Of a stretch of DNA of 64,000 nt, positions 54,261 to 63,496 are shown in pieces; the first letter of the stretch is position 1; each line of letters opens with the position of its first letter. The translations under genes and the position numbers were made by a program. This DNA is from Pedobacter cryotolerans (GTDB lineage Bacteria; Bacteroidota; Bacteroidia; Sphingobacteriales; Sphingobacteriaceae), in contig NZ_SWBO01000001.1 of NCBI RefSeq assembly GCF_005116475.1, positions 372,001 to 436,000 on the forward strand, written 5' to 3'. The notes beneath the pieces were generated by a model. The model saw nothing but the letters and a program-made list of their open reading frames with translations, made no database searches and was not told where the DNA came from.

Positions 54261-56984
54261 TTAATTAATTTTATACATAAATACTTTTCTAGCTAAATTT
54301 CCATCAGCATCAATACCCTCAATAACCATTCTATAATTTCCCGATTGATCTGTATTGTAAAAACTAAAATTCGCTTTGCCATTGGTATCTGTTACAATTT
54401 GTGGATTCCAATAAACAGTTGTTCTTAAATCTGTTTTATTCTCTGAAGTATTGTCATATTTTGGAGAGTAGAATTGTCTAGGTACATCATATCCTTTCGG
54501 ACTAAGAATTGCTAATCCAGGAGAATTAATGTCGGATATTTTACGGCCAGAGCCTCGTTTTAAAGAAATAACCAATAGCCCATTTTTACCACTGCTACCG
54601 TAGGCTGTTGTATAACCAGGACTTAATAAAACCTCAATACTTTCAACCTCATTTACTTGAATTTCTTCTAATGAAAAATCTTGTAGCAGCATTCCATCTA
54701 ATACAATGGCCATTTTTGGAACTTCTGAAGGTTTTCCTGGGTCATCTGGATCTGGAGTTGGTGAAGACCCAATTCTAGTATTCCATGCAAAACCACCACT
54801 GTCGGCAACACCCATAATTCTGCCTTGCGCTATGTATTGCGATAAAGAATAAGCATTTTCTAAATCTTTGGCTGTAATGATTTTATCGGCTCTACCTCTT
54901 CCATTATAATTTGCAGAATAAGCAGCGGCACTATCTTCTTTTTTCTTTACGTTTTGTGTGATGGTAACTGTTTTTAAAATGTTGGTACGGGTTAAAAAGC
55001 CACTTTTTAACTGTTCTTCGAAAAATCTATCGCTTTCTTGTAGGTATTTATTTAATTTGGTATTTACATTTACCTCAATATCTCCCGTGTTTTTATTTAC
55101 GGTTACAGTTTGCTCTGGAACGATGTCAATCTTAACCCTTACATTCTTTTTGTCTTCTTTAGTACTTGCTTGTACCACAAACTTTAGGCTATCTCCAAAG
55201 CTCATTTCATCAAAAATAAAACGACCATTTACATCAGTTTCTGTGGTAGTAACAAAATTGCCTTTGGTTGATGAGATTAAAGCTATTTTGCCATTTGCAA
55301 TTGGTTTGTTGCTATTTGTAGTTACAGTGCCACTAATTTTTAAGCTTTTTTCTGCCGGATATTTTACCTCAAAGCTAGGTTCTGAAACCATATCCTTCCA
55401 ATTGATTTTTCTCCATCCCTGTGTAAGCAAGAGATTATCTAGCTCAATTCGAGTTTGAACGTCATCTTTTAGAAAATAATGATTTGGTTTTTCTACATAG
55501 CCAATCAAATCTGAGGTTAGTAGTAAGCCTGTTAATATATTGCTTTCGCTTGCTGCATCAGGTGTTACTATATCAGCATTGGTTACTGCAACAGAAAAGC
55601 TGCCTTGTACAGTTTTTGAATTATTGTTTGCTGATAAGGTTAAATTTACATTACCTTTTTTGCTGTAGGTTGGGTTTAAGTTCTGAATTCCTACATCTAT
55701 TTTATCAGACTTGTTATTGATGAATGCCAACCGCTCTGCAACCGGTGTGCTTTGTGCGTTAAATAATGTGATTTGAACTAAACCAGAAGAGATTTCATTT
55801 TTGTTTAATACAACATTTGTAATTTGTTTTGTGCTAGGTAGTTTGGTAAGCGAAAAAACGTTCCCATTTCTTTGTGCTATTAGACTCAATTCACCTTGAT
55901 TTAGCCTATCTACACTTAACATTACACGGATATAGATTTTGGCAGTGTCTGTATTATTTACACTTAATACATAGCCACTTTTTTCGGGTTTTGGCAAATC
56001 AAATATTCTACTTGTACCATCAGCAAATTTAACATTGGCTTTGTAAGTTTTACCTTCCATTGGAGTTAATGCAAATGAGCCCATCCCCAAATGGGTTGTT
56101 TCGAAGCTTAAAATTTCTATGCCATCATTATCTGTTATTGTACCAGAAATGTTTTCTCCTAATCCATTTCTATTTACAGCTTTAATTGCAAGTTTGCTAG
56201 GCAAGTTCTCTATCAAATTCCCACTTTCGGCAAAAAATTGTACATCAGTTTGCGAAGTAAATAATTTTATTGGAATTGTTTTTACAGCTGTGGTTTTATC
56301 GGCTAGTACTATTTCTGTTATAATTTTGCCTCCCTGTGCATTATTTGGAGTTGTGATTTTAATTTCTCCATTATTGTCTGTGGTAGTTTTTCCTTTTATA
56401 AATTTTTGATCAGTAAGCTCAATTGTATAACTTACCGGTCGGTTGATTAAAGGAGTTTTAGATTTACTGCTAAATTTGATGCTATGCGTTTGGTTTTGGT
56501 CATTGAGCTGAACACTAACTTCTGTATTTACTTGATTTGCCCACGAGCTACCCACTTTAATTACCTTATCGAAAAAGAACTCTGCACCTGCATTGCGCAT
56601 CCATTGTGTATAAGCTCTTATTCTATAATTGCCATCATTTAAGTTGTCGGTAAGTTTAAAATCGCCCCATGCAATTCCGCTTTTCATAGGTATTTTTAAT
56701 TGCTTAATAAGTGTATCTCTTTCATTAATCAATTCAATGTAGATAATGTTGCTAATCTGTGTTGGTGTTCCAGTTTTCGTATTAATTACATAAGCGTTAA
56801 ACCAAATGTCATCGCCTATGGCATAATAGGGTTTATCTAAATGTAGGTGTATTTTTTCTTGGGGATATTTCTTAGTAAACTCCTCCAACTTTTTTAATAA
56901 TTCTGTAATAGGATCATCCTTTGCAAAAGCCGAAAAAACAAATACTATAAGTAAACCGAGAAAGAGCGTTAATTTATTTTTCAT
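54261..56984 (-). CDS. MG2-domain/plug protein, copy 2 of a tandem triplet
   Basis: A ~907-residue paralogue with the same plan: signal peptide (MKNKLTLFLGLLIVFVFSAF, about 1-20), MG2-type entry (LHLDKPYYAIGDDIWFNAYV), beta-sandwich repeats, plug-like end (IVLDGMLLQ...YGSSGKNGLLVISLKRG) and a C-terminal Ig-like domain. Its plug carries an unusual Pro/Asp insert (SPTPDPDDPGKP). The ATG at 56984 is chosen because it follows the previous gene's stop by one base and yields a signal peptide; a longer frame to 57038 overlaps the upstream gene. Confidence 0.85.
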   Translation of the reverse strand: MKNKLTLFLGLLIVFVFSAFAKDDPITELLKKLEEFTKKYPQEKIHLHLDKPYYAIGDDIWFNAYVINTKTGTPTQISNIIYIELINERDTLIKQLKIPMKSGIAWGDFKLTDNLNDGNYRIRAYTQWMRNAGAEFFFDKVIKVGSSWANQVNTEVSVQLNDQNQTHSIKFSSKSKTPLINRPVSYTIELTDQKFIKGKTTTDNNGEIKITTPNNAQGGKIITEIVLADKTTAVKTIPIKLFTSQTDVQFFAESGNLIENLPSKLAIKAVNRNGLGENISGTITDNDGIEILSFETTHLGMGSFALTPMEGKTYKANVKFADGTSRIFDLPKPEKSGYVLSVNNTDTAKIYIRVMLSVDRLNQGELSLIAQRNGNVFSLTKLPSTKQITNVVLNKNEISSGLVQITLFNAQSTPVAERLAFINNKSDKIDVGIQNLNPTYSKKGNVNLTLSANNNSKTVQGSFSVAVTNADIVTPDAASESNILTGLLLTSDLIGYVEKPNHYFLKDDVQTRIELDNLLLTQGWRKINWKDMVSEPSFEVKYPAEKSLKISGTVTTNSNKPIANGKIALISSTKGNFVTTTETDVNGRFIFDEMSFGDSLKFVVQASTKEDKKNVRVKIDIVPEQTVTVNKNTGDIEVNVNTKLNKYLQESDRFFEEQLKSGFLTRTNILKTVTITQNVKKKEDSAAAYSANYNGRGRADKIITAKDLENAYSLSQYIAQGRIMGVADSGGFAWNTRIGSSPTPDPDDPGKPSEVPKMAIVLDGMLLQDFSLEEIQVNEVESIEVLLSPGYTTAYGSSGKNGLLVISLKRGSGRKISDINSPGLAILSPKGYDVPRQFYSPKYDNTSENKTDLRTTVYWNPQIVTDTNGKANFSFYNTDQSGNYRMVIEGIDADGNLARKVFMYKIN

Positions 56985-56985
56985 A

Positions 56986-59691
56986 TTAGTTAACTTGATA
57001 CGTAAATACATTCCTTCCAATATTGCCCATTCCATCAATTCCTTCGATCACTATTCTGTATTTGCCAGCTTGGTCGGTATTAAAATAATTTAAAATGGCT
57101 TTACCTGTTGAGTCTGAAACAAGGTGAGGATTCCAGTAAACCGTAGTTCTTAAATCTGGCCTATCATCTGGGGTTGCGCTATATTTTGGCGAATAAAATT
57201 GCCTTACAGCATGATATCCCTTTGGAGAATAAGTTACGATACCTGGAGAATACCTGGCATAATTATTTTCGGTACCTGCACCCCTTTTTGTAGTGATAAC
57301 GATAACTCCATTTGCGCCTTGGCTACCATATATTGCGGTGTTTCCTATGTTTTTTAATACCTCTACACTTTCAATATCATTTACATTAATATCATCTAAA
57401 CCAAAATCTTCACCCATGTTCATTCCGTCTAAAACTATAGCCATTGGTCTTGCGCCACCTAAACCCATACTCCTCATCATCACCGCTTTGCCGTTCACAA
57501 TGTTAACTCCTGCAACTCTACCAGATAAAAATTGAGAAAGAGAAAAGGCAATTTCTAGATCTTTCGCAGTAATTACCTGATCGGCTCTGCCAGCTCCATT
57601 TAAGTTTGCCGAATTTGGTGCAGGATTTTTCTTTTCAACAATCTTAACTTCTTTAAGCATAATCGTTCTGCTCAAAAACCCTCTTCTCATTTGCTCATCA
57701 AAATATTTATCACTCTGATTTAGGTAAGGCATTAAAGTAGTGTTTACATTAATCTCAATATCACCAGTGTTTTTGTTAGTGGTTATGATTTGATTTGAAG
57801 GCATATCTAAATCTATCTGCACATTTTTATTCTCTTTATCTGTTCTGGCTTGCACAATAAATCTAGTGCTATCACCAAAAGCAATTTCATCAAAATTAAA
57901 ACGACCCTCAGCATCGCTTAGGGTATCTGTTGCAAAAAAACCACCAGATGATGAGAATAAAGAAACTTTACCTTTAGCTACAGGTTTACCGCCTTTTGTA
58001 ATACGACCACTTATTTTCATGCTTTTTTCTGCTTGAAACAGGATTGGAGGATTTTGATTGTTAATGATATTTTTCCAATTGATTTTTCTCCACCCTTGGG
58101 TAAGTAATAAGTTGTCTAATTCTTTTCTGGTTTTTTCATCATCATTTAAGAAATAATGATTCGGTTTCTCAACATAGCCAACTAAATCTGAAGTTAGCAG
58201 TAAACTAGTTAAAATATTACTTTCATTTTCTAAATCTGGCGTAACAATATCTGCATTAGTTATTGCGATAGAAAAACTGCCTTGTGTGGGTTTGTTACCA
58301 GCCAAAGCCTTAATGTTAAAGTTTACGTTTTCTTTTTTGGTATACGATGTTTTTAAATTTTCGGGTTCGATATTAATTTTATCAACCGTGTTATTTACAA
58401 ATGTTATACGTTCACAAACCGGTTGGTTGGTTGGGGAGAATAAAGTAATTTGCGTAATGCCAGAAGGGAAATCACTTTTGGGTAACGATAAAGAAGCTAA
58501 TTGTTTTACAGTGGGTATTTTGGCCGAAAAGTATACCATGCCATTATGGGTTGCTACTAAGTTTAAATCTCCTTTATTCATCAAATCTTCGGTAAGCATA
58601 ACTTTAATGGCCATTTTAGCGGTATCTGTATTATTGATACTTAAAACATAGCCACTTGATTCTGCCTTTGGTAATGAGATGGTTTGTTCAGTACCATCTT
58701 TCGTTTTTACTACTGCTCTGTAGGTTTTACCAGCAATTGGGTTTAAAATCATCGAACCCATTCCCAGGTATTTAGTTTCAAAATTCAAGATCTCGGTATT
58801 GTCGTTATCTAAAACTTTACCGCTTACATTTTCACCTAACCCATTACTGTTTATCGCTTTTATGGCTACTTTAATTGGTAGTCCGTCAACTAAGTTTCCA
58901 CCTTCCGGGAAAAATTGAACGTCTATAGCATTAGAAGTACTTTTGATAGGAACTATTTTAACTACTTTTTGCTGATCGGGCATAGTAAGTGTTGCTGTAA
59001 TGTTGCCAGATTTATAAATAGTTGGTTGGTTATTGGTGTAATTTATTACCACCTCACCATTATTATTGGTCACAGCTTTTCCTTTAGCTACATTTCTGTT
59101 GCTCAACTGAACTTCATAACTCACTTCTCTATCAATGTAAGGCTTGCCCGCTTTATCTAAAAATTTAATGGTGCTGGTAACTTTTTCTCCTTTATCATCG
59201 GTACTAAGCTGATTGGTTGTAGTAATAAATACCTTGTTAGCCCATGAGTTACCAATTTTGATGGTTTTATCAAAGAAAAATTCAGGGCCAGCATTACGCA
59301 TCCACTGTGTGTAAGCTCTTATTCTGTAATTGCCTTCGCTTAATGAATCGGTTAATTTAAAATCGCCCCAAGTAATGCCACTTTGCAATTGCAGTTTAAT
59401 CTGCTTTTTAATTGAATCTCTTTCGTTTACCAATTCAACATAAAGAATATTGCTAATGGTAGATGGAGCCGCAGTTCTGCTATCTAAAATGTAAGCTTTA
59501 AACCAAATGTCATCGCCTATGGCATAATAAGGTTTATCTAAGTGTAAGTATACTTTCTCTTGAGGATATTTTTTTGTAAACTCTTCTAGCTTTTTTAACA
59601 GTGCTGTAAAGGGATCATCATCACTGATAAAGGCTGAAAAACTAATTATGATTAATAATGCGACAGATAAAACAAGAAGGAACCTTTTCAT
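56986..59691 (-). CDS. MG2-domain/plug protein, copy 1 of a tandem triplet
   Basis: The 901-residue first gene of the triplet, with a signal peptide (about 1-22), the MG2-type entry (VYLHLDKPYYAIGDDIWFKA), repeats, a plug-like end (IVLDGMNMG...YGSQGANGVIVITTKRG) and the same C-terminal domain as its paralogues. The plug contains a Met/Gly-rich RSMGLGGARPM segment. Its start follows a hairpin terminator of the upstream dcd gene, so the promoter must lie within that ~80-base gap. All three copies end in almost the same YRIVIEG(I)DG motif. Confidence 0.86.
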   Translation of the reverse strand: MKRFLLVLSVALLIIISFSAFISDDDPFTALLKKLEEFTKKYPQEKVYLHLDKPYYAIGDDIWFKAYILDSRTAAPSTISNILYVELVNERDSIKKQIKLQLQSGITWGDFKLTDSLSEGNYRIRAYTQWMRNAGPEFFFDKTIKIGNSWANKVFITTTNQLSTDDKGEKVTSTIKFLDKAGKPYIDREVSYEVQLSNRNVAKGKAVTNNNGEVVINYTNNQPTIYKSGNITATLTMPDQQKVVKIVPIKSTSNAIDVQFFPEGGNLVDGLPIKVAIKAINSNGLGENVSGKVLDNDNTEILNFETKYLGMGSMILNPIAGKTYRAVVKTKDGTEQTISLPKAESSGYVLSINNTDTAKMAIKVMLTEDLMNKGDLNLVATHNGMVYFSAKIPTVKQLASLSLPKSDFPSGITQITLFSPTNQPVCERITFVNNTVDKINIEPENLKTSYTKKENVNFNIKALAGNKPTQGSFSIAITNADIVTPDLENESNILTSLLLTSDLVGYVEKPNHYFLNDDEKTRKELDNLLLTQGWRKINWKNIINNQNPPILFQAEKSMKISGRITKGGKPVAKGKVSLFSSSGGFFATDTLSDAEGRFNFDEIAFGDSTRFIVQARTDKENKNVQIDLDMPSNQIITTNKNTGDIEINVNTTLMPYLNQSDKYFDEQMRRGFLSRTIMLKEVKIVEKKNPAPNSANLNGAGRADQVITAKDLEIAFSLSQFLSGRVAGVNIVNGKAVMMRSMGLGGARPMAIVLDGMNMGEDFGLDDINVNDIESVEVLKNIGNTAIYGSQGANGVIVITTKRGAGTENNYARYSPGIVTYSPKGYHAVRQFYSPKYSATPDDRPDLRTTVYWNPHLVSDSTGKAILNYFNTDQAGKYRIVIEGIDGMGNIGRNVFTYQVN

Positions 59692-59708
59692 AGATCTTAA
59701 AAATAATA

Positions 59709-59737
59709 AAGCCTTAAGTTACAAAAACCTAAGGCTT
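59709..59737 (-). terminator. Hairpin terminator after dcd
   Basis: AAGCCTTA (59709-59716) pairs with TAAGGCTT (59730-59737). Read on the minus strand, the downstream side has TTTATTATTTTT, a weak T tract. Confidence 0.65.
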
Positions 59738-59771
59738 AAATATAATAAATCAATTAAAAAGTTAGTTGGTT

Positions 59772-60308
59772 TTAGAATTTATTCTTCCACATCATACTCT
59801 CAACAGGCTTTGTGGTTTTATTATTATACTTTGCGTCGTTTTTTGTATTATACATGTTACCAATACTGCCATCAACCACAAAGTAAATTAATTGCCCAAT
59901 AGGCATGCCAGCGTAAATGCGTACAGGTTGTGCACACGAAATTTCCAATGTCCAAGTATTGCAAAAACCAACATCGCCTTTGCCGGCAGTTGCATGTATA
60001 TCAATACCCAATCTGCCAGTACTGCTTTTACCTTCTAAAAATGGCACGTGTGCGTGGGTTTCGGTATATTCTAAAGTAACACCAAGGTATAAAGTGCCTG
60101 GTTGTAGCACAAAACCATCTTTCGGAATTTCAAAATGTTCAATTTTATTGTGTGCCTTTGCATCTAAAACACGGTCTTTATAGGTTGCTAAGTACTTTCC
60201 CAAATGTACATCGTAAGAGTTAGTGCCTAAACATTCGGTATTAAATGGTTCTATAATGATGGTGCCTTTTTCTATTTCTTCGAGGATGTGTTTATCAGAG
60301 AGGATCAT
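59772..60308 (-). CDS. dcd: dCTP deaminase
   Basis: A 178-residue enzyme that deaminates dCTP to dUTP for thymidylate synthesis. The segment EGKSSTGRLGIDIHATAGKG, the CNTWTLEIS strand with the catalytic Glu, and QLIYFVVDG match the Dcd/Dut family. Length matches monofunctional Dcd; a bifunctional deaminase/dUTPase is possible because the GRLGIDIHATAG region resembles those enzymes. The gene is monocistronic, ending in a hairpin. Confidence 0.92.
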   Translation of the reverse strand: MILSDKHILEEIEKGTIIIEPFNTECLGTNSYDVHLGKYLATYKDRVLDAKAHNKIEHFEIPKDGFVLQPGTLYLGVTLEYTETHAHVPFLEGKSSTGRLGIDIHATAGKGDVGFCNTWTLEISCAQPVRIYAGMPIGQLIYFVVDGSIGNMYNTKNDAKYNNKTTKPVESMMWKNKF

Positions 60309-60348
60309 TTTTAAAGTATTTAGGGCTAAATTATGATTATTTTAAGAT

Positions 60349-60356
60349 ACTTTTGT
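60349..60356 (+). promoter_or_regulatory. Candidate -7 box (TACTTTTG) for the phosphopantetheinyl transferase gene
   Basis: An exact TAnnTTTG match 20 bases upstream of the ATG at 60377. Confidence 0.55.
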
Positions 60357-60376
60357 ACTGATTTTCGAAATAAGAG

Positions 60377-61021
60377 ATGCCAGTAGTTTTTAATAAAGAA
60401 ATTGATGATCAATCCGTACTATCAGTATGGAAAATTGAAGAGACTGAAGAACAGCTTTTAGCAGGCCTGCAACTTAAACAACACGAGCTTGATGTAATTC
60501 ATTCGTTAAGTGCCGGAAAGCGTGCTTTACATTGGTTGGCGACACGAGTTTTACTCAGAACAATGCTCAACACAACAGATTATATCGATTGCCAAATGGA
60601 TGAGCATGGCAAACCTTATTTGGTAAATTCTGATATGCATATTTCGTTAAGTCACTCTTATGATTATGCTGCCGTGATTATTAGCAAGGGCAAACAAGTT
60701 GGGGTAGATATTGAGTTGATAAAGATGAAAATTAAAAGCATTAAGCATAAATTTTTATCGGATGTTGAGTTAGCGCAAAAACAAATCGGCGACAACACAA
60801 ATGGTTTATATGTTGCTTGGTGTGCAAAAGAGGCGATTTATAAATGGCATGGTAAAAAGGGATTAGAGTTTAAGCAGCACATTCATATTAAACCTTTTAA
60901 ATTAAAAGACGAAGGTTCGTTGCAAGCTTTGGTAGAATTGCCTAGCGGGATGAAAGAATTGACTGTTAATTATTTTAAAACTAAAGATGGTTACATGTTG
61001 GGTTATGTTGTTTCCCCCTAA
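60377..61021 (+). CDS. 4'-phosphopantetheinyl transferase superfamily protein
   Basis: A 214-residue Sfp/AcpT-type enzyme that activates acyl or peptidyl carrier proteins with the CoA-derived arm. Signature motifs are GVDIELIKMK (about 114) with the metal-binding Asp and Glu, and WCAKEAIYKWHGKKGLEF (about 150). The upstream IDCQMDEHGKPYLVNS and SLSHSYDYAAVI blocks are also characteristic. No carrier or NRPS/PKS gene is adjacent, so the primary fatty-acid carrier is the simplest substrate. Confidence 0.92.
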   Translation: MPVVFNKEIDDQSVLSVWKIEETEEQLLAGLQLKQHELDVIHSLSAGKRALHWLATRVLLRTMLNTTDYIDCQMDEHGKPYLVNSDMHISLSHSYDYAAVIISKGKQVGVDIELIKMKIKSIKHKFLSDVELAQKQIGDNTNGLYVAWCAKEAIYKWHGKKGLEFKQHIHIKPFKLKDEGSLQALVELPSGMKELTVNYFKTKDGYMLGYVVSP

Positions 61022-61165
61022 TCCGCGGCGGCAGAGGAATGCCGAAGTTCAAACTTGAAATGTTATCATGAAGACGCTATGAACGAAGAAAATTCAAAGT
61101 CCGCTTCAGCGTCTGCTACGATTTTACATCGGAGGGATTTAGAGGTAAAAGTTCCATATTCTATC

Positions 61166-61183
61166 GTTGGCGTCCTCGCCAAC
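61166..61183. repeat. REP-like unit upstream of lipB
   Basis: GTTGGCG-TCCT-CGCCAAC, the same family as 2914-2966 and 38380-38575, in inverted orientation relative to the first copies. It lies 26 bases upstream of the lipB ATG. Confidence 0.88.
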
Positions 61184-61209
61184 GTAATAGTTAATTTTAA
61201 TAAGAGAAG

Positions 61210-61905
61210 ATGAACAAAGTTGTTAAATTTATTGATTGGGGTTTAACAGATTATCAGGATGCTTGGGATAGGCAAGAGGAGATTTTTAACCAAACCGTGG
61301 CTTTAAAAACTAAAAATCGTACTGAAAATACCCAGCTAGAAACACCAAACTTCCTTATTTTTAACGAACACCAACACGTTTACACTTTAGGTAAAAGTGG
61401 CAAGCCAGAAAATTTATTGTTAGATAAGCAGGGTTTAGTAGAAAAGCAGGCTACATATTATAAAATTAACCGAGGCGGAGATATTACTTATCATGGGCCT
61501 GGGCAAATTGTGGGCTACCCGATTTTAGATTTAGATAATTTTTTTACCGATATCCATTTATACCTACGCACTTTAGAAGAAGCGGTAATTTTAACCTTGG
61601 GCGATTACGGGATTGAGGCTGGAAGATATTCTGGTTTTACTGGAGTGTGGCTAGATGCCGACAACGAGAAAGCCAGAAAAATTTGCGCCATGGGCGTTCG
61701 TTGTTCTCGTTGGGTAACTATGCATGGGTTTGCCTTTAATGTAAATGCCAATTTAGACTATTTCAAAAACATTGTTCCTTGTGGGATAGATGATAAAGAT
61801 GTAACCTCTATGCAAAGAGAATTAGGACATCAATTAGATATGGAAGAAGTGAAAGAAAAACTTAAAAATCATATTGCAGTGCTTTTTAAGATGGAATTAA
61901 TTTAG
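61210..61905 (+). CDS. lipB: Octanoyltransferase (lipoate biosynthesis)
   Basis: A 231-residue LipB that moves octanoyl from ACP to lipoyl domains. The conserved RGGDITYHGPGQIVGYPILD near residues 90-110, the catalytic Lys in KICAMGVR and Cys in NIVPCGIDDKDVTS are present. A short linker near residue 30-45 (TKNRTENTQLE) precedes the FNEHQHVYTLG motif. The start follows an AAGAGAAG leader. It is separate from lipA in this window. Confidence 0.95.
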   Translation: MNKVVKFIDWGLTDYQDAWDRQEEIFNQTVALKTKNRTENTQLETPNFLIFNEHQHVYTLGKSGKPENLLLDKQGLVEKQATYYKINRGGDITYHGPGQIVGYPILDLDNFFTDIHLYLRTLEEAVILTLGDYGIEAGRYSGFTGVWLDADNEKARKICAMGVRCSRWVTMHGFAFNVNANLDYFKNIVPCGIDDKDVTSMQRELGHQLDMEEVKEKLKNHIAVLFKMELI

Positions 61906-61950
61906 TTAATTGCGGTTCCCTATTGATAATTATTTTATCAATTCTATTTC

Positions 61951-62883
61951 ATGAAAAAAATCGCTTTGCTGCTTTTGATATTTCCAATAATATCATTCGC
62001 TCAAATAAAAATTACAGGGAAAATTTTAGATGTAAAATCTAAACAGCCAATTCCCTATGTCAATTTGGAAATTTTTTCCTTAAATATTGGTTCGCAAACC
62101 AATCAAGATGGAAATTTTGAATTAAATTTACCCAAAGGAAAAGAAACTGACATCATCAAAGTTTCTTGTGTAGGTTATTTGGATAAGAATATTACCAATT
62201 TATCATCAGCTAATGGTGCTATTTACGAGCTTATTCCCGTTGTATTTCAATTAAATGAAGTAAATATTATCAAAGCGAATTATGTTGAAAAGGAAATTGG
62301 TGTAACGAATAAAAGTGGTCATAAATGGGAATTAATTAATCAAAGAGATCAAAGGCCTGGTTTACAAAAAGCTGTTTATTTAAAGAACATGAACTACGGT
62401 TCCGCTTATTTAAAAACGCTTCATTTTTTTATGGGCGATGATATGTTTGATGCTCCGTTTAGAGTAAGAATTTATGATGATAATAATGGTGTTCCGGGTA
62501 AAGATTTGCTTAAAAAAAGTATTGAATTTACAGCAAATAAGAAAAAAGCTTGGAATGCATTTAGCATTAGTGAATACCATATTTTGATGCCTGAAAATGG
62601 TTTATGGATTGCTGTTGAATGGATTAAAAACGATCGATTTTCTAAAGTTGCTAGTTATAAAATGAAGATGCCAAATGGTTCTTTGGAGAATAAAACTTTT
62701 ACTTATTACGGACCAGAGATAGTTGCTCATTTTGATACAGATTTCGGCTATACTTATTATAAACACAACGGAACTAGAGGTTGGCTAAAGCAAAGAGGTT
62801 CTTCTTCAATTGGTTTAAGCAAAAAAATGAGGCCTGCAAATATAGATTTATTAGTCAAGGCTACTATTCAGGTTAATCAGTAA
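61951..62883 (+). CDS. Secreted protein with carboxypeptidase-like regulatory domain
   Basis: A 310-residue exported protein. A signal peptide (about 1-18, ending SFAQ) is followed by a carboxypeptidase-D-type regulatory beta-sandwich (about 19-105: KITGKILDVKSKQPIPYVNL, later IKVSCVGYLDKNI) and a C-terminal region of unknown function with beta-rich segments (FRVRIYDDNNGVPGKDLL, LWIAVEWIKNDRF). No barrel or plug follows. It overlaps the next gene by its stop/start (TAATG), so the three small envelope genes form an operon. Confidence 0.85.
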   Translation: MKKIALLLLIFPIISFAQIKITGKILDVKSKQPIPYVNLEIFSLNIGSQTNQDGNFELNLPKGKETDIIKVSCVGYLDKNITNLSSANGAIYELIPVVFQLNEVNIIKANYVEKEIGVTNKSGHKWELINQRDQRPGLQKAVYLKNMNYGSAYLKTLHFFMGDDMFDAPFRVRIYDDNNGVPGKDLLKKSIEFTANKKKAWNAFSISEYHILMPENGLWIAVEWIKNDRFSKVASYKMKMPNGSLENKTFTYYGPEIVAHFDTDFGYTYYKHNGTRGWLKQRGSSSIGLSKKMRPANIDLLVKATIQVNQ

Positions 62884-63212
62884 TGCTAGATAGAAATAAA
62901 GAGTTGATAAATGCAGTAAAAATATGTTGGATAATTATTTCGACTTTTAGTATTGTAATAATTTTAATTTTCACAATTGTTAATCCAACATTAATTCTTA
63001 ATTCAACACCTACTTGTACGGCTAGAATAAATGGCGGCTCGTGTATACTTTGCGGTTCAACTCGAGCTTTTATAGCCATCTCTAACTTTGAATTTAGAAA
63101 TGCTTATGAATTTAATAAAATTAGTTTATTATTGTACATCCTTTTAATAATCAATTCCCTGTTGTTTTTAAAGTATGTTTTTTTTCTAAAATTTAAATAT
63201 AAAACAACATGA
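62883..63212 (+). CDS. DUF2752 membrane protein
   Basis: A 109-residue protein of the DUF2752 family. The hydrophobic segments are about 15-40 and 80-100, with the typical CILCGSTRAF motif near residue 55 and NAYEFNKISLLLY after it. Function is unknown to me. The start ATG overlaps the upstream stop (TAATG), and its own stop overlaps the next gene by four bases. Confidence 0.87.
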   Translation: MLDRNKELINAVKICWIIISTFSIVIILIFTIVNPTLILNSTPTCTARINGGSCILCGSTRAFIAISNFEFRNAYEFNKISLLLYILLIINSLLFLKYVFFLKFKYKTT

Positions 63213-63460
63213 AAACAGCAAGTTTAGTTATTGGTATCTTAGCATTAATAGGTCTATTTGTAGGTATTATTCCATGTTTAGGCTCTTTAAATTGGGTTAA
63301 TATACCTTTTGCAGTTTTAGGACTAATATTAGGTATTGTTGGCATGAATAAAACTGCCATTGGCCAATCTAAAGGCACTGCGATTACTGGAGTTGTATTA
63401 TGTGCAATTGCAATCATTATTGGTTTAATTAGGTTAGTATTGGGTGGAGGTATTGTATAA
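63209..63460 (+). CDS. Small membrane protein (DUF4190-like)
   Basis: An 83-residue protein with two hydrophobic segments (about 4-45 with breaks, and 58-80) and a Gly-rich, polar loop (GMNKTAIGQSKGTAITG). It resembles small DUF4190-type membrane proteins that co-occur with DUF2752, but I am unsure of the family. It starts with a four-base overlap with the DUF2752 gene. Confidence 0.75.
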   Translation: MKTASLVIGILALIGLFVGIIPCLGSLNWVNIPFAVLGLILGIVGMNKTAIGQSKGTAITGVVLCAIAIIIGLIRLVLGGGIV

Positions 63461-63496
63461 AAAAACTTTTAAAAGGTTTTTTCCGTAACTTATACC

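Noticed and set aside
54958..55720. Plus-strand open frames within the MG2-plug genes
   Set aside because: They are antisense to strongly coding minus-strand frames that match known protein motifs.
51550..59691. SusC/SusD nutrient-uptake locus
   Set aside because: The plug ends are SusC-like, but there is no barrel domain and no SusD gene in the operon.
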